Source: Nonomuraea sediminis (GTDB lineage: Bacteria; Actinomycetota; Actinomycetes; Streptosporangiales; Streptosporangiaceae). From it: 64,000 nucleotides of DNA. This document shows positions 22,075 to 31,068 of the stretch, in pieces. The notes beneath the pieces are model-generated. The model saw nothing but the letters and a program-made list of their open reading frames with translations, ran no database searches and was not told the DNA's origin. Every line of letters starts with the position of its first letter. Positions within the stretch are counted from its first letter, which is position 1. The stretch spans positions 62,001-126,000 of the forward strand of contig NZ_JAHDTI010000018.1 of NCBI RefSeq assembly GCF_018531495.1, written 5' to 3'. A program made the position numbers and the translations under genes.

Positions 22075-22262
22075 GTACGGCGAGCCTCCGCGACCCGCCG
22101 CCCGCCGCACTCCGGCTGAGGGCCCGCGACCGGCGCTTGCGGCGAGTCGGGGATTCTTGCTCGCCGTCACGGCGATACGTGCTGCGGGCACCACGGTCCC
22201 CCTGGCCCGCCGTACCGGGCGCCGGAGGACCGCCGCACGCCTCCTCACCGACCCCGGCGCGG
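22075..22262 (+). repeat. dispersed repeat family B, copy 2
   Basis: The segment begins GTACGGCGAGCC and includes CTGAGGGCCCGCGACCGGCG, GCGGGCACCACGGTCC, CTGGCCCGCCGTACCGGGCG and a GACCCCGGCGCG end. It aligns with the reverse complement of 2748-2935 over its full length, with a few short differences around 22142-22185. Confidence 0.78.
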
Positions 22263-22279
22263 GCAAGCGGGCGGCCGGC

Positions 22280-23296
22280 CTACCGCGCGGTGATCGCGCT
22301 GGCCGGGCTTCTGGCCGCGTGGGCGGCTCTGGTGGCGGCGAACGGGCCGGTTACCTCGAAGGTGTAGCCGTCGCTGCCGGCGAGGTCGCCGGTCCTGCCC
22401 CGCTGGGAGGAGAAGTAGAGCCGGCTGCCGTCGGGCGAGAACGCGGGCCCGGTCAGCTCCGACTTGGCGTGCCCGTCCAGCCGCAGGAAGGGCACCACCC
22501 GCCGGTCGGGCGTGATGACCGCGATCTCCATGGTGTCGAGCGTGACGAACAGCTCGCCGGTGGGCGCCGCGGTGAGCGAACCGACCGAGTCGCACACCCG
22601 CTCCAGCCGGGAGGTGACCGCGTCGTAGGCCCACAGGCCGCCGTTGCCGGTGGTGGTGAAGTAGCAGACGCCGCCGGCGTAGTGGCAGTCGCCGCCGCCG
22701 GAGAAGTGGCGGGCGCCGTCGACCTGGTGGCGGGTGGCCCTGGGCAGCGCGGCGGGCGAGGGCACCGGGCGCCAGTCGCCGGTGCCGCACAGCACCTCCA
22801 GCGTGCCCTCGGTCAGGTCGCCCCAGTCGTCGGGCACGAACCGGTACAGGCAGCCGTCGGGCTCGTCCTCGGTCAGGTAGACGACCTCGCGGTCGGGGTC
22901 GCAGGCGGCGGCGCCGTGGCGGAAGCGGCCCATGGCCAGGCGCGGGCGCGCGGCGCGCGAGCCGTACGGGTCGCACTCGAAGATCTGCCCGCGGTGCGTC
23001 TCCTCCCCCGACAGCCAGGTCTGCCAGGGGGTGGCGCCGCCGGCGCAGTTGAGCTCGGTGCCGGACAGGATGCGGTAGGCCTCGACGACGGAGCCGTCGG
23101 CGGCGAAACGGATCGCGGACGCGCCGCCCAGCAGCGGGATCTCGGAGTTGGACACGTAGATCCAGCCGTCGCCGTCGGGAAAGCAGGCGCCGCCGTCGGG
23201 TGCGGGGTGCCAGGTGAGGTCGGCCACCTTCCGGCCGGAGCGCGCGACGATCCGGGCGGTGAACCCGCCCGGCAGGGCGAGTGATCTTGGCGACAT
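22280..23296 (-). CDS. PhoX-like (DUF839) protein
   Basis: The 338-residue protein resembles the PhoX/DUF839 propeller. It has WIYVSNSEIPLLGGASAIRF, the family hallmark CAGGATPWQTWLSGEETHRG, a phosphatase-like TEDEPDGCLYRFVPDDW and a late SPDGSRLYFSSQRG blade. It lacks a Tat or Sec signal, and full PhoX phosphatases are longer (over 500 residues), so it is a short cytoplasmic or non-classical relative. Calcium- or iron-dependent phosphatase activity is uncertain. It is divergent from the KAP NTPase gene. Confidence 0.72.
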   Translation of the reverse strand: MSPRSLALPGGFTARIVARSGRKVADLTWHPAPDGGACFPDGDGWIYVSNSEIPLLGGASAIRFAADGSVVEAYRILSGTELNCAGGATPWQTWLSGEETHRGQIFECDPYGSRAARPRLAMGRFRHGAAACDPDREVVYLTEDEPDGCLYRFVPDDWGDLTEGTLEVLCGTGDWRPVPSPAALPRATRHQVDGARHFSGGGDCHYAGGVCYFTTTGNGGLWAYDAVTSRLERVCDSVGSLTAAPTGELFVTLDTMEIAVITPDRRVVPFLRLDGHAKSELTGPAFSPDGSRLYFSSQRGRTGDLAGSDGYTFEVTGPFAATRAAHAARSPASAITAR

Positions 23297-23421
23297 CTCG
23301 AAGCCTCCCCAGTGCTTGCCACGCTAGTCGATCCCGCGGACATGAATAGAAGGGACTCGGGACTTCAAACTCTGCGCAAATCCCCGGCCACCGGGGGCTC
23401 CGGGTCGGCACATTCCGGCTC

Positions 23422-26121
23422 ATGACAGCTGTGCAGCTGGCCCCTGTGATCCGCGCGCGCAGGGCGCTGGTGTTCCTCGACGGCACTCCTGCCCCGCGGC
23501 GCTTCGCCCACGCCTTGCGCGTATCGGGATTCGAGGTGCGCACCGAGGAGGCGGACGCGCCGCTGCTGTCGGACTTCCTGGCCGGCGCCGAGCCGGGCGA
23601 GCTGCTGGTGATCCGCTGGCCGTCGGGGCCCGCCTGGGCGCCGAGCGCGTTCACCGAGCTGATCGTGGAGTTCGGCCGGGTGCTCGGCGAGTCGAGCGCG
23701 GCCGCGCTGCTGCTGGTCGTTGACTTCGGCTGGGTGGTGGACGGCGGCGGCCTGGCCCGGCTGAACGTGCCCGGCGACCCGCCCGTCGCCGCCGCCGCGC
23801 TGACCGCCTCGCTGTCGCGCGGCCCCCGCCCAGGGGTGGCGCCCACGCTGACGGAGGTGCTGGCCGACGGCCTGCTCGCGGGCGGGAGCGCGCTGACGGT
23901 CGGCGACCTGTACGGCATGGCCGCCCGCCGCTACGAGGACCTGGGCTGCGACCTGCGGGCGATGCTGTTCAGCCACGGCGACATCGCGGAGGTCCCGGTG
24001 TCCACCGGGCGCAGGGCGGCGCCCGAGTGCGAGCTGCCGCACACCGCCAAGCGGCTGGCCGAGCGGGGCGAGCGTGACGTGCCCGTGTCCGCGGCCGAGC
24101 TGGTGGCCCGGGTGCACGACCTGTACCTGAGCGAGCCGGCCAGAACGCTGCTGCGCCGCGCGGCGCTGCTGCCCGACCAGGAGAGGCTGGGCGCCGACCT
24201 GGCCGAGGCGCTGCTGCCCGGCCGTGCGGGGACGGCGCTCGGCGAGCTGGAGTACTGGGGGCTGGCCGGGCCGCCCCATCCCGACGTGCGCGAGTACGGC
24301 CTGCGCCAGCTGAACCCCGCCGAGGCGGGCACGGTGTCGGCGTTGCTGCGCCGACGCGGCGTCGAGGGCCGCCCCGTGCCGCCCAGGACCCGGCTCAGCT
24401 CCGACCGGTGGACGCTGGACGACCGGCTCGGCCACCGCGTCTACGCCGAGGCGATCGCCGCGTTCATCCGCCACGCCGACACGCTGCCGCCGCTGACGAT
24501 CGGCATCAAGGGGCCGTGGGGCGCGGGCAAGACATCGCTGATGCGGATGGTGCAGGCGCTGCTCGACCCGGGAGGCGGGTTGCGGCTGCCCCGCCGTACG
24601 GGATCGCTGGTCACCAACGCGGACCTGCTGGGCAGGCTGCGCGGCCGGTCGGCGCCGCGGGACAGTCCCGAGCCCGCGGCGGATTCGTCGTGGCGGCCGA
24701 CGGTGTGGTTCAACCCGTGGATGTACCAGAGCGGGGAGCAGGTCTGGGCGGGGCTCGCGCACGAGATCATCAGCCAGGTCACCGGGCGGCTGCCGCGGGC
24801 CGAGCGCGAGCGGTTCTGGCTGGAGCTGAACCTGTCCAGGATCGACAGGGAGGAGGTGCGGCGCCGCCTGTACTGGCTGGCGCTGACGCGGCTGGCGCCG
24901 GTGGCGCTCGGGCTGCTGGTGACCGGGCTGCTCACCGGCGCCTGCGCCGCCGCGTCCGCGCTGATCCCCCAGCTCGGCGGTACGGCCAACGCGGTGCTCG
25001 CGACCGGTGCGGTGGCCTCGGTCGGAGCCGGGGTGGTGCGGGTGACCCGGTTCCTGTCGGAGTCGGCCGACGGGGCGTTCGGCTGGCTGGTGCGGCAGCC
25101 GGACCCGCTCGGCCGCATCGGCGCCCAGAACGACGGCTACCAGGACCAGGCGGGGTTCCTGCACGTGGTGCTGCGGGACATGCGTCGGGTGCTCGACCTG
25201 GTGGCGCGCGAGCGGCAGCCGCTGGTCGTCTTCGTCGACGACCTGGACCGCTGCTCCCCCGGCACGGTCGCCCGCGTCATCGAGGCGATCAACCTGTTCC
25301 TCGCCGGGGAGTTCCCCAACTGCGTGTTCGTGCTGGCGATGGAGCCCGAGGCGGTGGCCGCGCACGTGGGGATGGCCTACCGGGACCTGACGGGGTGGCT
25401 GCCCGACGACTCCGCCGAGCGGCTCGGGTGGCGCTTCCTGGAGAAGATCGTCCAGTTGCCGCTGAGCGTGCCGCTGCTCGACGAGCGCGACCGGCTGCCC
25501 GGCTACATCCAGACGCTGCTGAGCACGCCGCCTCCCCCGCGGCGGCCCGCCGAGACCGCAGCGCCGCCCGAGGACCTGGCGGCGCGGCTGGAGAACGTGA
25601 TCCGCGGCTTCCACCCGACGATGGAGACGCTGGACGAGGCCGCCCGCCGCGCCCAGGTCGCCATCGGCGCGCCCGCCCAGCAGGGGCGGCTGTCGGAGGC
25701 GGCCATGCGGGCCGCCGACCGGGTCTTCACCGACCTCTACAGCGACGAGCACGCCCGCAGGGCGATCGAGTCGGTGCTGCCGGGGATCACGCTCACCAAC
25801 CCGCGCGAGGTCAAGCGGTATCTCAACGTGTTCCGCTTCTACTCCTTCATCACCTACCGCACCCGGCCGGGGACGAGCGGCGAGGCGGTGGCCAAGCTGG
25901 CCGCGCTCACGGTCGGCTGGCCGCACCTGCTGTCCACCCTCACGCGCGAGGCCCACCCGGGCGCCACCTTCCTCGACCGGCTGGAGCCGGCCGCGCTGGC
26001 GGGCGACGGCGACGCCTGGGCCAGGGCGCTGGCCGACGCGTCACTGACCGACGAGGACTCCCTGCGGCAGCTCCTGGCCATCCGCCCGCCCGTCGCCGCT
26101 CTGGCGCGCGCCCTGCTGTGA
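23422..26121 (+). CDS. KAP-family P-loop NTPase with degenerate caspase-like N-terminus
   Basis: The 899-residue protein has a KAP NTPase module. Walker A is GIKGPWGAGKTSLM (about residue 362), two hydrophobic helices (about 492-540) interrupt the P-loop fold as is diagnostic for KAP, and Walker B is VVFVDDLDRCSPG (about 601), followed by NPREVKRYLNVFRFYSF. Residues 10-190 show the strand order of a caspase-like domain, but where VxDxCHSG would be expected the sequence reads LLVVDFGWVVDGGG, so the catalytic Cys is missing. KAP NTPases are often found in phage-defence or membrane-assembly contexts. The role here is open. Confidence 0.82.
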   Translation: MTAVQLAPVIRARRALVFLDGTPAPRRFAHALRVSGFEVRTEEADAPLLSDFLAGAEPGELLVIRWPSGPAWAPSAFTELIVEFGRVLGESSAAALLLVVDFGWVVDGGGLARLNVPGDPPVAAAALTASLSRGPRPGVAPTLTEVLADGLLAGGSALTVGDLYGMAARRYEDLGCDLRAMLFSHGDIAEVPVSTGRRAAPECELPHTAKRLAERGERDVPVSAAELVARVHDLYLSEPARTLLRRAALLPDQERLGADLAEALLPGRAGTALGELEYWGLAGPPHPDVREYGLRQLNPAEAGTVSALLRRRGVEGRPVPPRTRLSSDRWTLDDRLGHRVYAEAIAAFIRHADTLPPLTIGIKGPWGAGKTSLMRMVQALLDPGGGLRLPRRTGSLVTNADLLGRLRGRSAPRDSPEPAADSSWRPTVWFNPWMYQSGEQVWAGLAHEIISQVTGRLPRAERERFWLELNLSRIDREEVRRRLYWLALTRLAPVALGLLVTGLLTGACAAASALIPQLGGTANAVLATGAVASVGAGVVRVTRFLSESADGAFGWLVRQPDPLGRIGAQNDGYQDQAGFLHVVLRDMRRVLDLVARERQPLVVFVDDLDRCSPGTVARVIEAINLFLAGEFPNCVFVLAMEPEAVAAHVGMAYRDLTGWLPDDSAERLGWRFLEKIVQLPLSVPLLDERDRLPGYIQTLLSTPPPPRRPAETAAPPEDLAARLENVIRGFHPTMETLDEAARRAQVAIGAPAQQGRLSEAAMRAADRVFTDLYSDEHARRAIESVLPGITLTNPREVKRYLNVFRFYSFITYRTRPGTSGEAVAKLAALTVGWPHLLSTLTREAHPGATFLDRLEPAALAGDGDAWARALADASLTDEDSLRQLLAIRPPVAALARALL

Positions 26122-26982
26122 GTCAAGGAACTCGCGCATCGTGCGTTCGCGGCCGTAGCGGCGGCGCATCCACTGGTAGGCCAGGAACGCGGGCGGGCCG
26201 AACCAGGTCTGCGCGGGGACCACGATGTCGGCCCTGGCGTCGACGAAGTTGATGACCAGCGGCGCCACCGCCGGGGCCACGACGCCGAACACCAGGATCA
26301 CCGCCATGGCCACGCGGCCGCCGCGCCAGCCGTACGCCTTGTAGGAGGCGATCAGGAACAGCGAGTAGATGAGCAGGTCGCCCAGCCCGAGCGCGGCGTT
26401 GTAGGTGCCGATGCGCATGCCCATGGACGGGTCGAGCGGGAAGCCGAGGAAGTCCTCGACCAGCGCGTTGGTCAGCGGGTACACCGCGGTGAACAGGACG
26501 TCGTAGCCGGCCAGCACCAGCGCGAACCAGGCCACGTGGCGCAGCCGCATGCCGCCCTGCACGTACAGGTTGGAGACGGCCACCGCGGTCATCAGCATGA
26601 TGATGTCGCCCTCGGCCCAGAACAGCTGCCAGCCCAGTACGGTGCCCAGCGCGTTCTGCCCCAGATACAGGTTGAGCCCGATCAGCGTGCCGACGACGAG
26701 CCACAGCCGAGCCGGAGCCAGCAGCGGACGGTAGCCGATGGACAGCGCCCCGGTGAAGGTGATCATGAGCAGGCCGGTGACGGCCCAGCGGGGCAGCGCC
26801 AGGTAGACCAGCGGCAGCGTGGCCAGGATCACCACCAGGATCATGATGTCGCGCCCGTTGAACACGCCGATGGGCGGGCGCTCCAGGCGGACGCGGCGCA
26901 GATAGGCCAGCGCGCACAGGCTGGTCGCGGTCACGCCGATGAGGGCGACCGACAGCTGGAAGAACGTCGGGAAGAGTGACAT
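26041..26982 (-). CDS. polytopic membrane protein of unknown function
   Basis: The 313-residue protein starts MSLFPTFFQLSVALIG and has about nine hydrophobic helices with a short charged tail. I do not recognise a characterised family. The gene starts one base after the stop of the ligase gene (TGAGATG), so the two are almost certainly cotranscribed and their products may act together. Its 3' end overlaps the converging KAP gene by 81 bp. Confidence 0.7.
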   Translation of the reverse strand: MSLFPTFFQLSVALIGVTATSLCALAYLRRVRLERPPIGVFNGRDIMILVVILATLPLVYLALPRWAVTGLLMITFTGALSIGYRPLLAPARLWLVVGTLIGLNLYLGQNALGTVLGWQLFWAEGDIIMLMTAVAVSNLYVQGGMRLRHVAWFALVLAGYDVLFTAVYPLTNALVEDFLGFPLDPSMGMRIGTYNAALGLGDLLIYSLFLIASYKAYGWRGGRVAMAVILVFGVVAPAVAPLVINFVDARADIVVPAQTWFGPPAFLAYQWMRRRYGRERTMREFLDSQQGARQSGDGRADGQELPQGVLVGQ

Positions 26983-26983
26983 C

Positions 26984-28378
26984 TCAGACTCCGGCTCCGG
27001 CGAACGTGGTCTCGTGCAGGTCACTGCGCAGCAGCCGCAGCGTGGCGGCCTCCTCGTCGGGCACCACGACGATGTCGGCGTTCAGCTGCCTCTTCGTGGC
27101 CTCCACCCCGAAACCGGCCACGGCCGACTCGGGAAGCGTGATCCGGATCCCCTGTTCCGTCTGCTCCACGCGGAACCGGGCCGGCCATGGCCTGGTGGGC
27201 AGCGCCTCGATGGCCTCGACGAGCTCCCTGGGCGTCACCACGGCGCCGCCGGCCCGCAGGAGCCTGTCGGCCTTGCCGAGGATCGGGCTGGTGGCGGGCA
27301 GCCCCGCCCGCTCGCACGTCAGCTCCTGGTCGGGCAGCGTCCTGACCAGGTCGCGGGTGTCGTAGCGGAAGACCGGCATGCAGTCGCGGTAGGGGAAGAA
27401 CGGGGTGACCACCAGCGTCGCCAGCGCGCCCGGCCCTGCGGGCTCGCCGGTCTCCAGGTCCAGGTACTCCACCAGGCCGGTGATGATGTCGTGGTGCAGG
27501 TGCCCCTGCGAGCAGGTGCGGGCCGTCACCGGGATCGCCTCGGTCAGGCCGTAGTTGTCGTGGATCGCGCTCACCCCGAAGGTCTCCCGTACGGCTGCCG
27601 CCACGCTCGCTGACAGCACCTCGCCGCCGGAGAACACGCTGCGCAGCCGGAAGTCACCGGGTCCCATCCCGCGCCGCCGGGCGGCCACCACCATCTCGGC
27701 CAGGTAGCTCGGGCTGGCCGTCCACAGCGTCACCCGGTCCGTGAGCGCGTCCAGCGCCTCGTCCACGGGCACGACCCCGAGCACGCGGCACCCGGCATGC
27801 GCCAGCCGGCAGCCCGCCACGTCCAGGTGGACGGCCGCGGTCGCCCGGGAGCTCAGGTTGACCTGCATCACGTCGCCCGGCCGCAACTGGTCGGACAGCA
27901 CCGCCGACAGCGCGCCCATGGCGGGCCAGAGCTCCATCTCGTAGCGCGACAGCCAGATCTCCGCGGGCTTGCCCGTCGTGCCCGTCGTCCTGGTCGACAG
28001 GTGCGGCGTGACGCCCTCGCACAGGAACTCCGCCGGGCGGGCCACCAGGTCCGCCTTCACCGTCACCGGGATCCCGCCCAGGTCCTCCGCGTCGAGCTCC
28101 CCCGTCTTGATCCCCTTCAGCCGCCTGGCGTAGAAGGGCGAAAGCTCGGCCAGCCGCGTCGCCGTGCGCCGGACGCCCTGCGTCGCCATGTGGCGGCGGG
28201 CCTCCCGGTCGTTCAGCGGGCCCTCGATGAGCTGGCGCACGTCGGCGCCCGGCTCGCCGAACTCGGCCAGCGTGGCCAGCGCGTCGTCGACCAGGCGCGC
28301 TATGACGTGCGGCTTGAACCGCCGCCCCCAGACCATCCCCATCGCCATCCGGAACTGCCTGACCCCGGTCTCGAACAT
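26984..28378 (-). CDS. phenylacetate-CoA-ligase-like adenylating enzyme
   Basis: The 464-residue protein belongs to the PaaK branch of ANL adenylating enzymes. It has STRTTGTTGKPAEIW (phosphate-binding P loop), NYGLTEAIPVT (acyl-adenylate motif), FRYDTRDLVRTL and a small C-terminal domain. Such enzymes activate aromatic or other carboxylates to adenylates and often CoA thioesters. The substrate cannot be told from sequence. ATG 28378 (MFETGVRQ) is preferred to an upstream ATG at 28402. It is coupled to the membrane-protein gene and follows a repeat-filled gap. Confidence 0.8.
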   Translation of the reverse strand: MFETGVRQFRMAMGMVWGRRFKPHVIARLVDDALATLAEFGEPGADVRQLIEGPLNDREARRHMATQGVRRTATRLAELSPFYARRLKGIKTGELDAEDLGGIPVTVKADLVARPAEFLCEGVTPHLSTRTTGTTGKPAEIWLSRYEMELWPAMGALSAVLSDQLRPGDVMQVNLSSRATAAVHLDVAGCRLAHAGCRVLGVVPVDEALDALTDRVTLWTASPSYLAEMVVAARRRGMGPGDFRLRSVFSGGEVLSASVAAAVRETFGVSAIHDNYGLTEAIPVTARTCSQGHLHHDIITGLVEYLDLETGEPAGPGALATLVVTPFFPYRDCMPVFRYDTRDLVRTLPDQELTCERAGLPATSPILGKADRLLRAGGAVVTPRELVEAIEALPTRPWPARFRVEQTEQGIRITLPESAVAGFGVEATKRQLNADIVVVPDEEAATLRLLRSDLHETTFAGAGV

Positions 28379-28410
28379 CGCCCCTCCTCCTGCACTCCGC
28401 ACTCATCCCT

Positions 28411-28700
28411 GTCCTGTACGGCGGGCCCCCGGCACCACCGCATTGCCAGCCGCCGGTCGGCGAGCCGAAAAACGGCGCCCCCAGCACCGACCGGCGACCG
28501 CGGCCCCCTCTGGCCTTCCCGGGCGCCCAGCCAGCGAGCCGCGCATCAGCGACGTGACACCGGCTGAGCACCCAGACACTCCTGGGCCCTCTCGGGTGTC
28601 CCGCCTGCGAGCCGAGAAACGGCACCCACGGGTGCCGGGTCGGCGCCCTGCACGGCGGCCGTCCCGCTGCCTGCCGTACGGGTGCTGTGAGACCTCGAAC
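28411..28700. repeat. repeat-rich intergenic block C
   Basis: No gene is seen in this gap. It opens with CTGTACGGCGGGCC, like the left end of the dispersed repeats, and holds an internal near-direct repeat: GAGCCGAAAAACGGCGCCC (28462-28480) and GAGCCGAGAAACGGCACCC (28609-28627). Each contains a GCCG-A-rich-CGGC mini hairpin. GGCACCCACGGGTGCC at 28621-28636 is a further inverted repeat. Confidence 0.55.
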
Positions 28701-28745
28701 CTGGGGTGACCGGGGGCGGGCGCGGGCCGACCCCCGGTCTTCGTG

Positions 28746-28841
28746 TTAGAAGGCCTCGCCGACAGTGCCGGCGAACAGCACGGCACTGAGCGAACCCATC
28801 ACGTAGCGAGCGTGCTTGACGCTGGCGATGAGAGCGGACAT
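28746..28841 (-). CDS. 31-residue hydrophobic peptide gene
   Basis: A 31-codon frame starts at the ATG at 28841, preceded by the strong ribosome binding site GGGGAGG six bases upstream, and ends at TAA 28746-28748. The peptide begins MSALIASVKHARYVMGSLS and ends in a hydrophobic stretch with the acidic terminus TVGEAF, so one short amphipathic or membrane helix is likely. It lies 58 bp after the cupredoxin gene on the same strand and could share its transcript. No family is recognised. The evidence is the ribosome site and codon quality only. Confidence 0.5.
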   Translation of the reverse strand: MSALIASVKHARYVMGSLSAVLFAGTVGEAF

Positions 28842-28899
28842 GGCTACCTCCCCTCGGAGCACTTGTAGGTGGAACCGGTACGGCCGCCCGTACCGGGGC

Positions 28900-29301
28900 C
28901 TAGGCGCACGATCCGGCGGAGCAGCAGCCGCACGGGGTGACGATCACCTTGACCGTCATCTCGGGATGAACCGAGCAGGTGAGGTAGAAGGTGCCAGGCG
29001 TGGTCCACGTCCCGGTGCTGGCGACGTCGTCGGTCTCCATCAGTTTCAGACCCGTCATCGGCACGCCCCTGGTGTCGACGACGTGCCCGTCGCGTCCTGC
29101 GCCGATGATGTGAACCCAGCGGGAGTTGTTGGCCATGGTCAGCCGCCCGCCCTGGCGGAGGGTGACGACCTTGCTCGTGAACTCCTCGTGCTCCATGCCG
29201 AGCGCGCCGGGCGGCGGCTTGGCGGGCTCGGCGCCGAGCGCGGGCATGAACAGCCCCGCGGCCAGCAGCGGTAAGGCGAACATGATCCGTGGAATCGGCA
29301 T
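28900..29301 (-). CDS. secreted cupredoxin (plastocyanin/azurin-like) with Cys-rich tail
   Basis: The 133-residue protein has a Sec signal peptide (IMFALPLLAAGLFMPALGA). A cupredoxin beta-barrel follows, with likely type-1 copper ligands His in NNSRWVHIIG and Cys, His, Met in the late CSVHPEM motif after GTFYLT. It ends in an unusual tail, CGCCSAGSCA, with four Cys that is not part of the barrel and might bind metal or form disulfides. It probably carries electrons or copper outside the cell. No oxidase partner is adjacent. Confidence 0.83.
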   Translation of the reverse strand: MPIPRIMFALPLLAAGLFMPALGAEPAKPPPGALGMEHEEFTSKVVTLRQGGRLTMANNSRWVHIIGAGRDGHVVDTRGVPMTGLKLMETDDVASTGTWTTPGTFYLTCSVHPEMTVKVIVTPCGCCSAGSCA

Positions 29302-29385
29302 CGTCGGCCTCCGGCCCTCGGCGCTGAGTGGACTGGGTCCACGGTGACAGCGCAACCGGGGCTCCAGCATCCGGGAACACCGCAG

Positions 29386-29401
29386 TACTGTGGGGCGCCG
29401 A
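29386..29401 (+). promoter_or_regulatory. -10 element of the P-loop protein gene, near-leaderless
   Basis: TACTGT at 29386-29391 is a plausible -10 hexamer nine bases before the ATG at 29401. There is no Shine-Dalgarno sequence in between, so a leaderless transcript is likely. Confidence 0.35.
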
Positions 29402-29859
29402 TGAAGGCTCTCATCACCGGCATGTCCGGCACCGGCAAGTCCACGGTCCTGGCGGCCCTCGCGGCCCGCGGCTACCGCACGGCGGACACGGACTACGACG
29501 ACCTGACGGTGTGGGACGAGTCCGCCGAGGAGTGGCTCTGGGACGAGCCCCGCATCGATGCCCTCCTGTCGGCCCCGGACCCGCTCTTCCTCAGCGGCAC
29601 GACGCGCAACCAGCTGCGCTTCTATCCCCGCCTGGACCACGTCATCCTGCTGAGCGCGCCCGCTCCGGTGATCGTGCGACGTCTGGAAACCCGGACGTCC
29701 AACCCCTACGGCAAGACCCCCGAGGAACGCGACCTCGTCCTCCACCACCTCGCGACGGTCGAGCCCCTCCTCCGCCGCGGCGCCTCCCTGGAGGTGGTCA
29801 CCACGATCCCGATAGCCGAGGTCGTGACCCGCATCCTCACCCACTGCGGCCTGCAGTAG
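29401..29859 (+). CDS. small P-loop kinase-like ATPase
   Basis: The 152-residue protein opens with a Walker A motif, MKALITGMSGTGKSTVLAAL, and then DTDYDDL. The fold resembles shikimate-, adenylate- or gluconate-kinase-like P-loop enzymes (lid-like RRLETRTSNPYGKT segment). The substrate is unknown, and such short AAA_33/AAA_18-like proteins are common singletons in actinobacteria. No operon partner is evident, since the downstream gene converges. Confidence 0.75.
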   Translation: MKALITGMSGTGKSTVLAALAARGYRTADTDYDDLTVWDESAEEWLWDEPRIDALLSAPDPLFLSGTTRNQLRFYPRLDHVILLSAPAPVIVRRLETRTSNPYGKTPEERDLVLHHLATVEPLLRRGASLEVVTTIPIAEVVTRILTHCGLQ

Positions 29860-29933
29860 CCCCACCACGCCACCCACCCCACCAATCCGGCATGCACGGC
29901 TTGCCCGACGTACAGGGGGACGCAGGCCTGGTG

Positions 29934-30959
29934 CTAGGCGCGGCGGCGGAGGTGGTAGGCGAGGGTGGCGGCGGCGAGAGCCGTACCCCAGACCGGCCAG
30001 AAGCACTCAGGGAACCAGGCTCCCCAGGAGTCCCAGGACCACATGCCCGAGAGGGCCCGGCGGAGATAGGTGAGGCCGGCGACGGTGATGATGATGGAGA
30101 CGAAGGTGGCGGGGACGATGGCGAGCAGGGGCGGGACTCGCTTGCCTCGCAGGCCCGGGATCCAGCGGGGGAAGATCTCGCCCCAACGCTGCGTGAGACC
30201 CAGCGTGAGCAGGCCACCCAGGGCGCCGAAGGTAGCCAGATAGGCGCCCGCCATCCAGATGCCCGGGGCCTCCTTGGCCGACTGCTCGAGGAAGTCCCTG
30301 GTGATGCCGAGCGGGATGCCCAGAGCCCACGACCAGCGGGTGGCGCAGTACAGCAGGGGCGTGGCCACGGCGACCGTGACCGCCCAGCGGCCCCAGCGGG
30401 CGGCCGAGCCCGGCGTGGTCCACCGTCCGGGGGCGCTGCGGCTGCTGCGCAGGGCGGCGGCGGCCAGCAGGATGCCGCCCAGGACGCACAGGAGCTGGTT
30501 GAGCACCGGCCACGGCCACAGGTCGGCCAGCGTCAGCTCACCCCACGGCCCGTCCACGAACGGCGCCACGAACAGGAACACCGGCGTGTAGGCGACACCC
30601 ATCATCAACCGCGAATCAGGCACCACCACAACCAGGAACGCCGCCATCACCCAGGCCATCCCAAGCCCCACCGACACACGACCTCCCGCGGAAGTCGCGG
30701 CCACTGTCGAGGCGGTGTCCGTGGTGGGTTCTGGAGTGGGGGTTTTGGGGAGGGTCAGGGCGAGGGCGGCGGTCAGGGCGCAGGTGGCGGCTATCCACCA
30801 GCCGCCGGGGGTTGGGGTCAGGGCGGCGAGGATGGACAGGGCGCCGTCGGGGTCGGGGTCGGTGCGGCCCCAGGGGAAGCCGGGCAGGCCGAGTGCCCAG
30901 GCGATGCCGAGGGCGCCGTACATGATCGACCAGGCGACTGTCAGGCGTGCGAAGTTCAT
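29934..30959 (-). CDS. polytopic membrane protein beside a two-component system
   Basis: The 341-residue protein starts MNFARLTVAWSIMYGALG and has about eight hydrophobic segments, with no enzymatic motif seen. Loops are rich in Trp, Pro and Gly (GLPGFPWGRTDPDPD, DGPWGELTLADLWPW). The gene diverges from a histidine kinase/response regulator pair 109 bp away and may be its target or co-sensor, but this is inferred from position. The longer upstream frame overlaps the kinase gene and is rejected. Confidence 0.7.
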   Translation of the reverse strand: MNFARLTVAWSIMYGALGIAWALGLPGFPWGRTDPDPDGALSILAALTPTPGGWWIAATCALTAALALTLPKTPTPEPTTDTASTVAATSAGGRVSVGLGMAWVMAAFLVVVVPDSRLMMGVAYTPVFLFVAPFVDGPWGELTLADLWPWPVLNQLLCVLGGILLAAAALRSSRSAPGRWTTPGSAARWGRWAVTVAVATPLLYCATRWSWALGIPLGITRDFLEQSAKEAPGIWMAGAYLATFGALGGLLTLGLTQRWGEIFPRWIPGLRGKRVPPLLAIVPATFVSIIITVAGLTYLRRALSGMWSWDSWGAWFPECFWPVWGTALAAATLAYHLRRRA

Positions 30960-31068
30960 GGATCGAGCGTCGCGTCCGAGGACACCCGTGGGACAGGTGC
31001 CGAAATGCAGGGATGTGGGGTGGAGGCGGGAGGTACCCGTGCCGTTCGACACCCGTAGGGTGGCCGGC

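Noticed and set aside
23365..25956. 863-codon open frame opposite the KAP NTPase gene
   Set aside because: It is an antisense shadow caused by high GC. It is low-complexity Arg/Gly/Pro/Gln-rich with no domain, while the plus strand encodes a clear KAP protein.
28900..30006. 368-codon frame that extends the cupredoxin upstream
   Set aside because: The signal peptide begins at the ATG at 29301. The upstream part overlaps the P-loop protein gene on the other strand and has no domain.
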